Source: Varroa destructor
Taxonomy: Eukaryota; Arthropoda; Arachnida; Mesostigmata; Varroidae
Length of the DNA: 64,000 nt
Direction: 5' to 3'
Assembly: GCF_002443255.2 (NCBI RefSeq)
Contig: NW_019211455.1
Span: forward strand, 17,831,126 to 17,895,125
Shown here: positions 1 through 12,137 of the stretch, piece by piece
Position numbering within the stretch: the stretch's first letter is position 1
How the letters are laid out: every line of letters begins with the position of its first letter
Made by a program: the position numbers and the translations under genes
Notes under the pieces: model-generated
The model's database searches: none
The model's input: the letters and a program-made list of their open reading frames with translations, nothing else
What the model was told of the DNA's origin: nothing

Positions 1-3000
1 TTATTTTGCGCTGAAAATGGTTCAGGAGTTTTTTTTTTTCACGAAAACCGATTTTACGGCAACCGCCTCAACTTTAACTCAATTAACACTTATTAGAAAT
101 GGATTTCAAAACGCATAGCTCAAACGCTAATTGTGTATGAACTAAAGAAAGCGTCGAATAGCAGCAATCTATTGTATTTGCACAATATTATGCAAACGCG
201 TTGAGCTGACTTATTGATGCTGCGCAGGTTAAATACACATGTTCACTCAACAGAAACAAACGACGCAGGCGTCGTGCCTCGGAGTTTGTCAGCGATGGTT
301 TGGCGTTGTTTTTAAGCATACGAAAATCAGAACATGTTGCTGCCATCGGTTTACGGCCAACCAAATTAACATTATGCTTTGTGGGAGATAACAAACCTTT
401 CCCTCTAGGGGGAGCATATTTGGCAGATCGGCTCTATCTATCTATCTAGATGCCATCAGGATGAAATTCTAACGACCTATAACAATCAGCCCAATCTGAC
501 TCTTTGGAGTTTGGGCCCGACAAACAAATACTTAGATAGAATACAGATTAATAAAAAGGCGAAACGACATACCGTTGTTGTCGTACGCCAACATATTCCA
601 ACAAGGACAGAGAATAAAATATCTATCTCCATTGTACGTACTCAACAGATATGTAAATCTGTGATGTAAGCAATGATTCCTGTGACTACAGAATATTATC
701 CTATGCAGCTGTAGATAGCTGTGAAGCAATTGTTATACGAAATATTTCCCCAAAGAGACCCTGTATATACGTACTATTGCAAGGTTCTATTTAGCTACTG
801 TAGCTGAAAGCTCCCAAGGTATACTGCCACATTCCTGTATCAATGAACATAGCCCTATAGCTCATGAATATCATAATCATTCTGTTCAAAGCGTTGCCTG
901 CCGCATCAAAGGTGAACCTTGACAAAAAATTACGGCTCATCCTTTGTGAGGAAGTTTCATTTGTAAGCGAAGTGTAAAGAAGGTAATTTCACAGGATAAA
1001 GATAGGGGAGCTGGAACAGGACATCCGCCCAAAAATACGTAAAGAAGAAATCGAATTTTCTATCGTCTCAGATCGTTCTTAGGTCAGGTGGGCTCTGAGC
1101 TGGGCTCCATATGAGACCTGCGTTTATTCTGCGCTTCATTACGAACATGATCATTGCGATATATTTATGCTAATCGTATTCCATTGACCACCGTGTTCTT
1201 TATTGCATTAGGAACCCACTAATTTGCATGGTAGGCACGTGGGGCAAGTTTTACATCGCTTCTATAAATATCCTTCCCTTAATTTAGTGCGGGGAGAACA
1301 AAGGTGAGTGCCTCCTTTCACGCCCATGTGGCATTCCGCAATAACGTTCGAATAGGGAGCACTTGTCGGCACTGGTTGACATCGTGCTGTGACTACGCAA
1401 CTGTGGTAAAATGTGGAGAATCAGAGCACTAAAACGCCAGAATAATGAAAGGCTATTTTTTCGCTTGAACAACCTTTAAAGAAATTGACTCGAAAACATT
1501 TTAAAGGTAATATATGCTTGTACTTCAACTAGACAATCAAGCAAATGTTTTTTACCGACAGTGCATCGAGTGACTAGCATATTTCGGCTTGCCGCATGTC
1601 AGTTATATAGATTTAGGTCGCTAGGAAGCTTCATGATCAAAAGCACTGATGGGGCTCAGCATGCCTCTAAGGGCAGCTTTCCTACCGCATAAGTCTGTAC
1701 AACCAATCCGACTTAAATGTTATAGACGCGCTGGTTGCGTCGATCTGCGCTTATTTGCCGTCCGTTAGACTGAGCAGCAAATGTAACCTGCACAGTTAGT
1801 GCTTCCCTTCGTTGTTTATATTTACAGGTAGGTCAGATTTACCAGATAAAACCACGCGCCTATTTCTACCTCAAAAACTCTAACACTGTTCGGCTGAGTT
1901 ATAATACAAAGCAGAAAAACTGCTGGCAGTCCGATCAAACAATGCTAAAGTCTTGCGTCAAACGTAACGTAATAATAATAATAATAACAACAACATATAG
2001 ACAGAAGGTCTTCTTTTGTTTGCAATACGGCTGTACTGTTTGCTATGAAGTGAAAAATCACTGGTTTATCATAAATCGTGTTGAAGCGAAATGCGTCTTT
2101 TTTTCATTGTTATTGCAATGTTTTATTGCCATGCAGCCTGGTGACCAGCAGGCCTGATTAATCTGTTCAAGTAAATTAACAGCTCACACTAAGGGGACTT
2201 TAGGGTTTAACCGCCTAAGGCTGATAACGACAAAATCGAAATGTAAGTAGAAGGTTTTTCAAGTATGCCTTGCAACCTCAGTCTAATTTATGCGCTTAGA
2301 ATAGTGGAAGTGATTAAACTACTTTTTTATGTGGTAGGCATCCTTTGCAAACCCGAAAGAATTGACCAGTTATCAATGCAGCATGAGGTAACGTAAAAAC
2401 CTGTTTCCACATCTCGGGTAAACGTTCAGTGCAGCAACTAGTAGTAAAAACAATCGTATCTTCTTAGCCATTGCACCCCGGCGCCCCTTCCGAAAAGCAG
2501 CTACAGGACGACGAGTGGAAGACACGCCGAACTTGTTAACTGTCAACAAATCATACACGAGAAAACAACTTTATTTCTAGGCTATTCTAAATGCAGGAGT
2601 TGAATTCGGTCAAAATCGGAATACATATAATATTCTCCAGGCAGGAGACAACTATCGGCTAAGTTTAGCACAGAATCTGCCAGCACAGACCTGCTTTCGC
2701 AATGCGTTAGGACGACTCGCAACTGTCGTGTTGTATACAACAGTGCAGTAGAACGTGACGCAAAGGCGCCTCGAACAACAAATGGAATCATTTAACCAGC
2801 TCTTACATTCACTACTTAGAATAAAAATCTGATTTGCTAGTCCACTATTACAATTCACAGAATAAAATCTAAACGTCAAACAGAACGTTACGTAATTCAA
2901 GTATGTAGGTTACTGAAACGTCCGTTGCATTATACTCGTAATTTGGCCTTACGTATCCCATACGGTTACTAAATCTATCTATCTAACTGCTTTTAGCAGG

Positions 3001-4979
3001 CCTATCTCCCATTTGTTTTCAATTTAAGTTAAGTCATGTGCACACTGCAATTTTGATGATTCAGTTTACTCTCGGTTCCCACAGAAAAACGACTTTTCTT
3101 TCACAAGAAAGCCTGATTCCACTGCTGCTGCTGCTGCTATTTTCAAAACTGATAGATGCTGCATGCTTTTGCCAGTATCTTCCATCCGCCAGACACGAAG
3201 CAATAATACTGCAGTGATTTAACGTCTATATGCCCCGTTTACCGCACGGGAAACAGGGTATTCTGTTTTGGCATGTCTGAGCTTCCGCGGCAGAATCGTT
3301 TTATCCCGTCTGCTTTTTCAATTTTCACACTGTCTATGAATACTTAACAACATATCAGACATCGAAAGGCGATCCGAACAGAACTCATGATGCCGTTGCC
3401 GGCTGGAATATGGTTGGGTTTGGACCGCGTTCAAGAGCCGCAGCCATTTCATCACCCGCTCTCGGCGACTAGCCTACTCCTATCCGGCTAGAATAACTCA
3501 AAGAGCGCATAGCCATAGATAAAAGCAGCAGTAATGAAAGACATTCCTTCCATATTAATAATGGCATATCCCGGCAGTTGCCGTCACCCATCTCGTTGCC
3601 CAAAATGGGAGACCATTTTCAGCGAATGATTTACCCCTGCATCCTCCACTCATCTCGTATAGCCCTTGCCGACACAGGCCCCGGCAAGGCCTCGACAATA
3701 ACCCCAGACTATCTCCACTCTGAACACCCCTCACTTACTCTGAACCTGCATGCTATAGTCAGGCTCTAACACACGCGGGTCTCAACCTATATTATCTCGA
3801 CTGAGCTATCGGTCCGGCAAGTCCAAACTAGACCAATGGGTTGTTGCGCGACAAACTTTCGTTCAAGCACTTTCGTCCACCGTTGATTGAAGACTGCTGT
3901 GTATTAGAAAATTAAACTGACTGTCCTCAAACTTTGCATACAACTATCAACGCCTAACATTTTTCAGCATTAAAGAGACCTGTTAGCGCTGACTTTCAGG
4001 TTGCGGTTGGGTCACAGTTGCCTTTGATATACCTTAGAACTACAATTCGAAGATATATATGTATATACATGAGATGCTCTGAACTAAACTCTAGAAGGCC
4101 TGTGCGGACCTTCGTTAGCTGGTCAAGAATTGTTGACTTAAATGCTGTAGATGGTCTTTTTAATTGCAATGTAGAGCCGTACAACAACAAGAAACGTCGT
4201 CAAAAGCGTGTTATTGTGGCGGTACAAGGAACTCACCCATGACTGTCAGCACATTAATCTATAGGTTGCTATGACCCAGGATGTGGAATGGACTATCTTA
4301 AGCTAACCGCATCAACGTTACAAATGAACTACAAAGGACTGACTACTGCTCTGGATGTCTGTCTAAACATTCAGTTCCTCCTCGACACCTTTCTAGGCTT
4401 GACGGTCTGTGGGGTACGCAACTGTGGCCTATTTCCGCCAAAAAGGTCATTGTCAATGCTGAAGATAAGCTCACGTCCGATTTACGGTGCTACCAAAGTG
4501 GTCAAATCTCAAAATCCTCTTTCCGAAGACAACTTTTATTACGATTCTGGACCAAACCGCCACTAAATGTCAGTAGTTAAAATCCCTTAATAAAATTTTA
4601 CACCAAATGAAGCTACCTAGCAACTCACTCGAAACCTTGTGGCCTTTGTCACAAAATTTTATGCCAAAATGATCTTCTTATGTAGTTCTTCGCTTAAGGC
4701 TTTCAGTAGTCCGATTCTTGTCAAGCACACTTTGCCTCTCTCATCCATGTATTTGCCTTCATGTATGCTCGTGCACTTTTTCTGTTAGGTCCACCTACCG
4801 TACGTACGTTTTATGAAGCGTAACTTTACGATTTTACCGAACAGAAGGTTAAATTTTTCCTCAATTTGGAGAACGACAAAGCAAACTTCGAACAAAGAAT
4901 GTGATGATGACGTTGAATAAAAAAAAGAACTAACTTGTTGTTCTTCACTAGTCTCGTTTCTTTGTTTAATTTTCACGTG
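1..4979. other. no gene recognised
   Basis: Both strands show only short open frames without family motifs. Short simple repeats are present: CTAT repeats near 440, (AAT)n at 1971-1988 and (CTG)n at 3122-3138. Confidence 0.7.
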
Positions 4980-6320
4980 CTCGTCTGCTGTATCTGAGGC
5001 CTCTCGCGTCTTCGTCGACTGCGACAACGAGTCGCAATGTTAGTAGTAGTAGTAGTAATAGATCTCCGTGTCGTCGACTTCGTTTGAGAGGTCGGTTCGA
5101 AGAGCAGCAGAAAGCAGATAGACTGAAGGACATGAAGGCGATGAAGTTCCGTAGCAGCACTGTCCTGCTGGCTGAATTATGGGGGTAGGGAACTGTCGGA
5201 GAGGCCTAAGCGGCGGGTGGCAGCGGAGGAGGGATGAAGGATGGGGTAGCTGTCTGTCCCGCCGTCAAAGGAGCCTGACTAGAGCGACTACGGCCGGCAC
5301 GCGGCAGAACAAGACAGCACAGGCGTCGTTCACGGCTGTACGACCGCTGCGGCCGCCTTCTTCTGTGGCAGTACGTATACGCGCTCTGCCCTCCCTCACG
5401 GAGCAAAGGAGGCAGGGACACACAGACATAGTAGTAGTTAGTAGGAGATGAAAAGGCGCCAAACTTAGATCCCTCTTCCCCCACTTCCCATTATCCCCGT
5501 GTTCCCACTAGCTTTGCGGAACGCCGCATACCGCTACTAGATTCTCGATAGAGGCTAGCACCATACGGCGTTTTTACACTCTTTCCCATGTTCGTTCTTT
5601 ATCTTTATTTCTCAACTTTTCTTTCTCATGGGCTACCGAATCCTCGTGTGCTTTAGCAATCGTACTTCCATAGCCGTACCGCAGCAACACACATAGCTCT
5701 GAGACCAAAGACCCTTGGCCTACCTGTTGGGATATGACATATCGTCTTTAATATGAACTTCCTTTGACAACTTGGCTGTCGGGAACAGCAGAAGCGCAGA
5801 CTACCATTGTTCGGTCAGTGGGGAGCCTTCTAGGCCGGGTGGCGGTGTGGCACGTGAAGGGTATATCCTAGAAGGGGATGCAGCTTTATGCAGCGAGTTG
5901 GACGTAGACAGTTCAGACAGTCGTTCATGCCGGCGTTGGCAGTGGCAAAGATAGCACCTGCAGCAACCTAACCTGCCTCGCAAACAGAGACAACTGCAGA
6001 AGAGCTGCCGCGGTCGGCGCGAAACGGGTATTCGGCCGTTTGAGGTGCTTGAGCTGTGTTTGCATGAGAACCAGTGATGGCAAAAACTAATTGAGGCAAG
6101 GCGAGCTGCTAGGGCAACAGATCTTACCTCTGTACCTATTGCTCACACCTAACGAAGGAAGTCAGGTCACACAAGGCCTCCAAGGCTTCCCAACGAAGGA
6201 GAGTCCAACGAAGAGAATTCAGGGGATTCGCGTGCCACGGCACCTACCGTCACCTTGAAAGACCGGACGAGCCGCGTGCCAAGGCCGCTGTTCAGATAGC
6301 GGCCTGGGAGACAGGTCAGT
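4980..6320. promoter_or_regulatory. GC/CpG-richer island, possible promoter or non-coding first exon
   Basis: By eye this stretch is far richer in G, C and CpG than its surroundings, and it starts with a (TAG)n run at 5039-5056. At its right end GAGACAG|GTCAGT (donor at 6315) is a good splice donor on the + strand. Open frames here (for example 5179-5451 on the + strand, 5206-5484 on the - strand) occur on both strands and show no family similarity. A leader exon for ANKRD13C, about 5.7 kb downstream, is one possibility. Confidence 0.35.
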
Positions 6321-9300
6321 ATTGCTGAACATCGGCTGTTTTAGGTCGCTGATATGTATACACTACTGCAGTACCCGTACACTGATATACTGCGAAGGCG
6401 AAAGTAGATGAAAAAACAAGGCTTAAAAACAAGGCTTGCTTTTATAGAATGAGATACAATTATCGCTGGGAAATGGAAAATTGAGACAGTTGTCTGTTAT
6501 CTGACAACTTTTTTTTGACCTAAAAATCTGTTATGTTGTTTTCTGTGTTTTCCAACCTTTATTCAACTGAAATATACAATATTGCCTCTACGAGAAGTTT
6601 TAAATGTCGAAAAATTAAAGTTATGTATAAGAGGACTGCTTTGAGGAAAAGCAAAGAACTCGCAGGATTACACAAAAAAAATGGTTGCAAAAGGTTACCT
6701 TTTCGGCTAAATATAATATTACCTTTTTCGACTGATATTTGTTATTTTAGGTGAATGACCTACTGGATAAAACGAGCCAATTAAATTGGCAAGAGAGATG
6801 AATTTACTTATGACATACAAGTACTATTGTTATATATAAAATATATAATATATAAAGAAACAATATAAGGAAACAGTATCAAATCAATTATATTTGATGG
6901 TCGCTTTATTTTCAATGCAACCTATATTCTTTTTTATTTCATAACAAAGTTTGTTCATGTACAGATTGCTAATTTATATCATATACTATTGAACAACACC
7001 GAAAATTGACTGTCATTACTACTTATGGGTCGTCATTGTTTTCCTTACGACTTGAATTATTGACCCGGAATTCTAAATGCTGTTAAGGACATCTTACCAA
7101 AATGGCCCTGACCCAGCACGTACGCAAAAAAATCCATAAGAATTGATCTCCTTGGCTAGTTCAGCGAACAACAGGCCTCTGAACTTTAACCGGTTTCCTG
7201 TCGTCCTTTTTATCTACTACTCTATTAATAAAATCAATTAGCCTACACAAAGAAATGTAATTGGATGTGCGTTCAGCCTCGCCCATGCGCTTCATGGAGG
7301 TCGCTGCTGTCGCTATCAAAGCGATGATGACAACGCAGAAATGGTACTGAGAGGCGTCGTCGTTTAGAAGTTGGATGTTGATGCAGCTAAACGGGTTTCG
7401 GATCTGATGGACATATCAGTTTAGCATTTCGAATGTTGAGTGGCTATCCACTTCACTGGCACGATCTGATTAGCGTCTCGATAAAGGCAAGTGGGCAAAG
7501 TGGGGCGATCACAATTGCTGAGGACATCAGAGTAGACAGAGTCTGTGTATTTTACCCAATTACCCTGGACAGGACAGTGGCTCATCGGGTAAGCTCGGAG
7601 ATCTCAATCGGCGACCTACAACACTCTTGTCTAGAAGAATAGACTTGAGGCGGTACGCGTGACAATTGGATGCTGTTCGTATGAAAGGAGAGCCACTTTT
7701 CGGGGGCGTGATTTGCTTAGTAAATAGAAAAAAAAATAATGTTTGGAGATTTGGGGTAAGGGCTCACTGACAACGATCGTTTTTTGCTTGTCTGCTTATC
7801 TGTCTGTGTGATCGTACTAGGAGGATTTGCCTAAAAATATGCCGATTAGTAGAAGAATTCGGTGTGTGTGAACTGCGTGCGTCACTGAAATGTACACAAA
7901 AATATATTATTTGAAATCCTTTACAGATATTCGCGGGTAGTATTTTATCTGAGCTTAATAGTTATCCAGATAGCTCACACGACACAGTTCTTCGAAAATG
8001 GTAGGACCCTCCTAATAGACCCCTCGTTATTTAGATGCGAATGGTAACAACTGTATACGAATTTCCCGTTTGGCTCGTGGAAAAAGGTTGAGACAAATAA
8101 TGTCCGTATAATATAGGTAAAAAGCATGTTATGCTTTTTCTTTTTGGAAAAAATGGCAATGACATACGTCAATATTATTGTCCCACTTTAATTTAGGCAC
8201 GAACTGGCTGTCTTGAGTTTCTACAGCTCCAATAACCAAATAGATGGGCGCAAATTAACTACTTGTCGTGTACAGCGAAACACCTTAAAATCAGGTCGGC
8301 CAGATGCCTTCTAAACAAAGAAGTATTCTTAGTCTTTAGACATTAACTTTTATTTAGTAACAAGTGTATAAACGTAATATTTTTAAAGTTATTCTATCTT
8401 TTTCACAAATTTATTTTTTTTCTAGCTTTATTAAAGAAACTACGTTAACAGCTTGCAAGGAATACATCTATTTTCTATGAATATGAAACCGTGCTGCAAA
8501 CCAACAGTATGTATAAGCCACTTACAAAATGACAAAAGGATTACAAGCATAAATATATTTTTTTGTTCACTCATTTAAAAACCTGCGTCGTGGAAATATG
8601 GTACATTAGCCAAAGATCTACATATAAAAAACCTGCTGCCCCGCCATTAGACTATGATGTCAAATTGCTGTTATATAAATTCAGGCCAAAGATGCTTATT
8701 GGCTGAGTGAGCGCGAATCATCCGGAACGTTTCATGCCATTCTTCTCGTTCAGTTTCATTTTTTTCGGTCTGACTTTGCTTGTTTGCGTAACACCAACCA
8801 AACAGTAACCTTCGCCCACTTTGAGACTTGTACCCTTACAACTTGCTCTTATTGGAGGTGCGTGGAACCTAACGTAAACAAATACTAAATTCGATTTTTT
8901 AGAACTAAGAGTTACCTAAGCTTTAAGGACGAGTGCATATAATTAAAAATACCTTTTATCAGGCAAAAACCGCTATTCCTAATTAGATAGTATGTCCCTT
9001 CCACAAAACCCTTCGTTTAAGTCTTCGTTATGGCTGATTGAAAGTAATCTTAGCTGGCGGTCTTAAATAACGTTTATATTTACCTTATCGTATATATCGT
9101 ATACGCATTCACAAATATACTACAACTTAGATGATAGACTTCAACTTATTTGAAATCATCGCTATGGAATAAAAGCAAACCTAAGCAATTTACCCATTTA
9201 ACGTGAACTAGTAAAAGCTTGAGTTACCAGGTGTTTTATAGAAATACCATTGACCGTAAAAATTCCTAATTAAAGAATGATGAACCTGTAAATTAGTTTG

Positions 9301-12011
9301 ATTTAAAAAATTCAATTAAGCAGCATGACTAACCATAAATGCTATCTTTTGATTAGAGTGTCAAAGGGCTATGGCAAATGTGAATTTTTGAAGAGTTTTT
9401 TTCTATTGCATGACTGGAAACTAAATTTTTTTTAATTAGTTAATACGAAAGAAACAACTGGTAAATTTTATAGTGGATATTCTGTTGCCTGAGTTCGCTG
9501 AAAGTAGCGAGACGGCCACCTACATTGAATTTAAATACTTTAATCCTGTCAGTATTAATTTGGATCTCATCATTTGATCAATTGAAAATAGTTCTTTGGG
9601 TGTATGACAATGTCATCCGTCTATTTTATGATTTTAACAAAGAAATACTTTGCTTGTGTCGCTTTTACTAAGTTCCGAACTATCATGAAGATAAATTGAG
9701 GCATAGGCAGTATCTTAGAGCAATTTATATTGCTGGGCTAAATTGAGGATTGGTCATTTTCCCGGTTCAAAGCTACGTGATTTGGCTGGTGGCAGGCCCA
9801 GTGTTTTCAAATAACGCTTACATCGACTGGTTACGAACAATGAGGGCAGCTTAGACAAATGGTTCGCCCCGATGTCTCTCCATAAGGACTCGTTTCCAAC
9901 TTTTCGTTGGAAGCGCAAGTACGCAAGTTTCCCAGTTACGTGGCTTTTCTTCTGTATAGAAACGCTGCTTTAAAAAAACATCACAATTATGTTTCGTGGT
10001 AGATCAAAAAACCTCTTTAAATAATCATTTTATTTAATTCACATCAAATCTCACCCTGGCAGCCTATTCGTTTTAATGTATGTAGCTCATAAGCAAAAGA
10101 ACAAAACAAAGTATGGTACTGAGCCTCGTGCTTTAAAAAAGATTAAGCTTTCAGTTGTAACGTGTACCAGACCGTATCCAGGTTCTTTTTCAGCAAAATA
10201 GTATTTTATTTTCAGATCTGTAGACAAGGCCGACAAAAGATACGGCACCAGGACCCTCAGAAGGCTGGCATTGCCTGTGGGTATTTTTCTTACACAACAG
10301 TTTCATACCGTTGTATGCTGTATTTTTATGGAGTATATGTTTGCAAGCTATATCATTTGTATCCGTTAAAGGTATTTAACAAAATTTCCCATATTGCTCC
10401 AGTGTGCCTTTGCCAAAGTACTTGACTGAATACTCGTGCATTTCACGCGTTCAAAGGTTCCTATTAAAATTGTCGTCGGGCTTAATTAACATTTTCTGTT
10501 TTTCTTGTTTGCTGAAAGTATTTAACACGCTTGATTTACATTTTTTTTTAATCACAATAACTTGAACGTATTTCGCTAGTGTGTTAAGAGTTGATGATTC
10601 ATAAACTGGATGCTGCTTATTGTAATGATTGTTCGTTGTTTCAACCTCATCACCATACCCGTTAATAATTAAAAGGTTCTTATTTATTGTTAAAAAATTA
10701 TTTAAACTTTGAGTCGACTTATTAGTTAGGAATATTTGTAATTTTTATACACTCACACTTGCATACTTTAGCAATTTATCAAAGAATTTCATCAGAAGAA
10801 ACTGCTGCATTTCGCTTATTTATCGTCAATCATTACACATAATCAATCTATCGGTACATATAGAATATCAAAAATATTACTATAACAACTGCTGCAACGA
10901 TTCCATAATAACTTGTCAACTCGGATAGAGTTCTTCTTATCATACTCCCGCAGCACAATTCGAACCTCCACGATTTTCTTCTACATGCAAAAACCTTTCC
11001 GCTTACCCTATCGCCGTAACCAAGAGACCGAACCGTTCGTGGTCACAGCCCGCCGTAAACCAATGGATCTACAAACATTGGCAGACGACAAAATACAGAA
11101 TCACCGCTAGGAGGCCATTTGTCGCTGCGGTGCCCTCCCCTCACAATTTCGACTGTGAAAATTGTTTGTTGTTGCAGACGAATTTGATGTCTACTTACAG
11201 TCTTTTATTCGTCTCATACATTCAGCTGAAATTGGAATCCGCCGCCATTCTTCTCTTTACCACTTATTTATTTTTGCAGATGAGTAATCGAATCAAAAAG
11301 GCAGCTAACCTGTGAGTCTGACCTAATGATAGTGGACAGATAAAAGGCGAAGATAGCGTTGGTGTGCCCGAACCTCAACCATAGCAAACGAACGTTATTT
11401 CGTGACTCGCCATTCTAATGACTGATTAGCGGTGACTTCATACGTATAATAGCAAATATATGTGGAATTGTATCATAATAACGACAGAGTCGTAGTACAA
11501 AAATAGGGTATACTAGTTTTGTTAGTGATACTGTTGGTTGGTTGTGTTAATGCTGATGCTGCTGGGTCGAAACGAGTGTTCTTGAATGTGTAAAAATCAG
11601 TGAACCCTTGACGGAACAATGTGCGAGATATTTAGCACGCGATGACATAATAGAAACTGATTAAAGACTACTAAGAAAACGACAGATCAGGTTGAGCATC
11701 TTTCCGTACTCTTTGCTGCTGATTTACTTTAGGCGTAGATGTTCTTCTAATGCACTTAGCTGAACCCACTTAGCTGAACCCAAGTGACACCGGCTCACAC
11801 AGAACTGCTTGTGTTGAGGATTCCTTGCTCAGTCCAGCTGACAAACAGAAGTCGAGCATTTTGAAATATTCGATTAAGAAGCAAGATAAGCGTTAAGGAA
11901 AACAACAATAGGAACACTTAAAAAAACAATAAGGGCAAAACCGTATACCATATGTTCAGACGGTCTTGTTATGTATGTGTGCTGAGTATTTGTAGTGTAA
12001 CTCAACAGCTG
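6321..12011. other. AT-rich intergenic or leader-intron DNA, no gene recognised
   Basis: Only short frames without similarity are present. TA-rich stretches lie near 6830-6860. A short tandem duplication of CACTTAGCTGAACCC lies around 11754-11782. This would be an intron if the 5-6.3 kb island is a leader exon of ANKRD13C. Confidence 0.6.
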
Positions 12012-12017
12012 TCAGTT
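12012..12017 (+). promoter_or_regulatory. possible initiator element next to the ANKRD13C start codon
   Basis: TCAGTT matches the arthropod initiator consensus TCAGTY. If transcription began at its A (12014), the 5' leader would be only 12 nt. An upstream non-coding exon spliced in near 12008 or 12015 is an equally open alternative. A chance match cannot be excluded. Confidence 0.25.
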
Positions 12018-12025
12018 TGTATGGC

Positions 12026-12137
12026 ATGGCCGCCGAAGGCACAGGCTTTGAGCTGCACCAAGCGGTCTTTAAACACGATGTCCAAAAGGTGGCAGAGCTT
12101 GTACGGACGACTGATCTCTCGCTTAAGGACAAATATG
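12026..12137 (+). CDS. ANKRD13C: ANKRD13C exon 1 (start codon, first ankyrin repeat)
   Basis: Encodes residues 1-37 and the first base of Gly38. The ATG has a good context (G at -3, G at +4). The donor is ATG|GTGAGT and ends in phase 1. FELHQAVFKHDV matches the start of the first ankyrin repeat of the family. An out-of-frame ATG lies five bases upstream at 12021 with T at -3. Confidence 0.85.

Noticed and set aside
3780..3825. - strand GATAGCTCAGTCGAGATA resembling a tRNA D-arm
   Set aside because: The B-box-like part follows far too soon and the arms do not pair; not a tRNA.
10203..10430. Acceptor TTTTATTTTCAG followed by a frame with dibasic sites, considered as a neuropeptide precursor exon
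   Set aside because: No good donor follows, the frame has no repeated peptide or amidation signal, and no signal-peptide exon precedes it.
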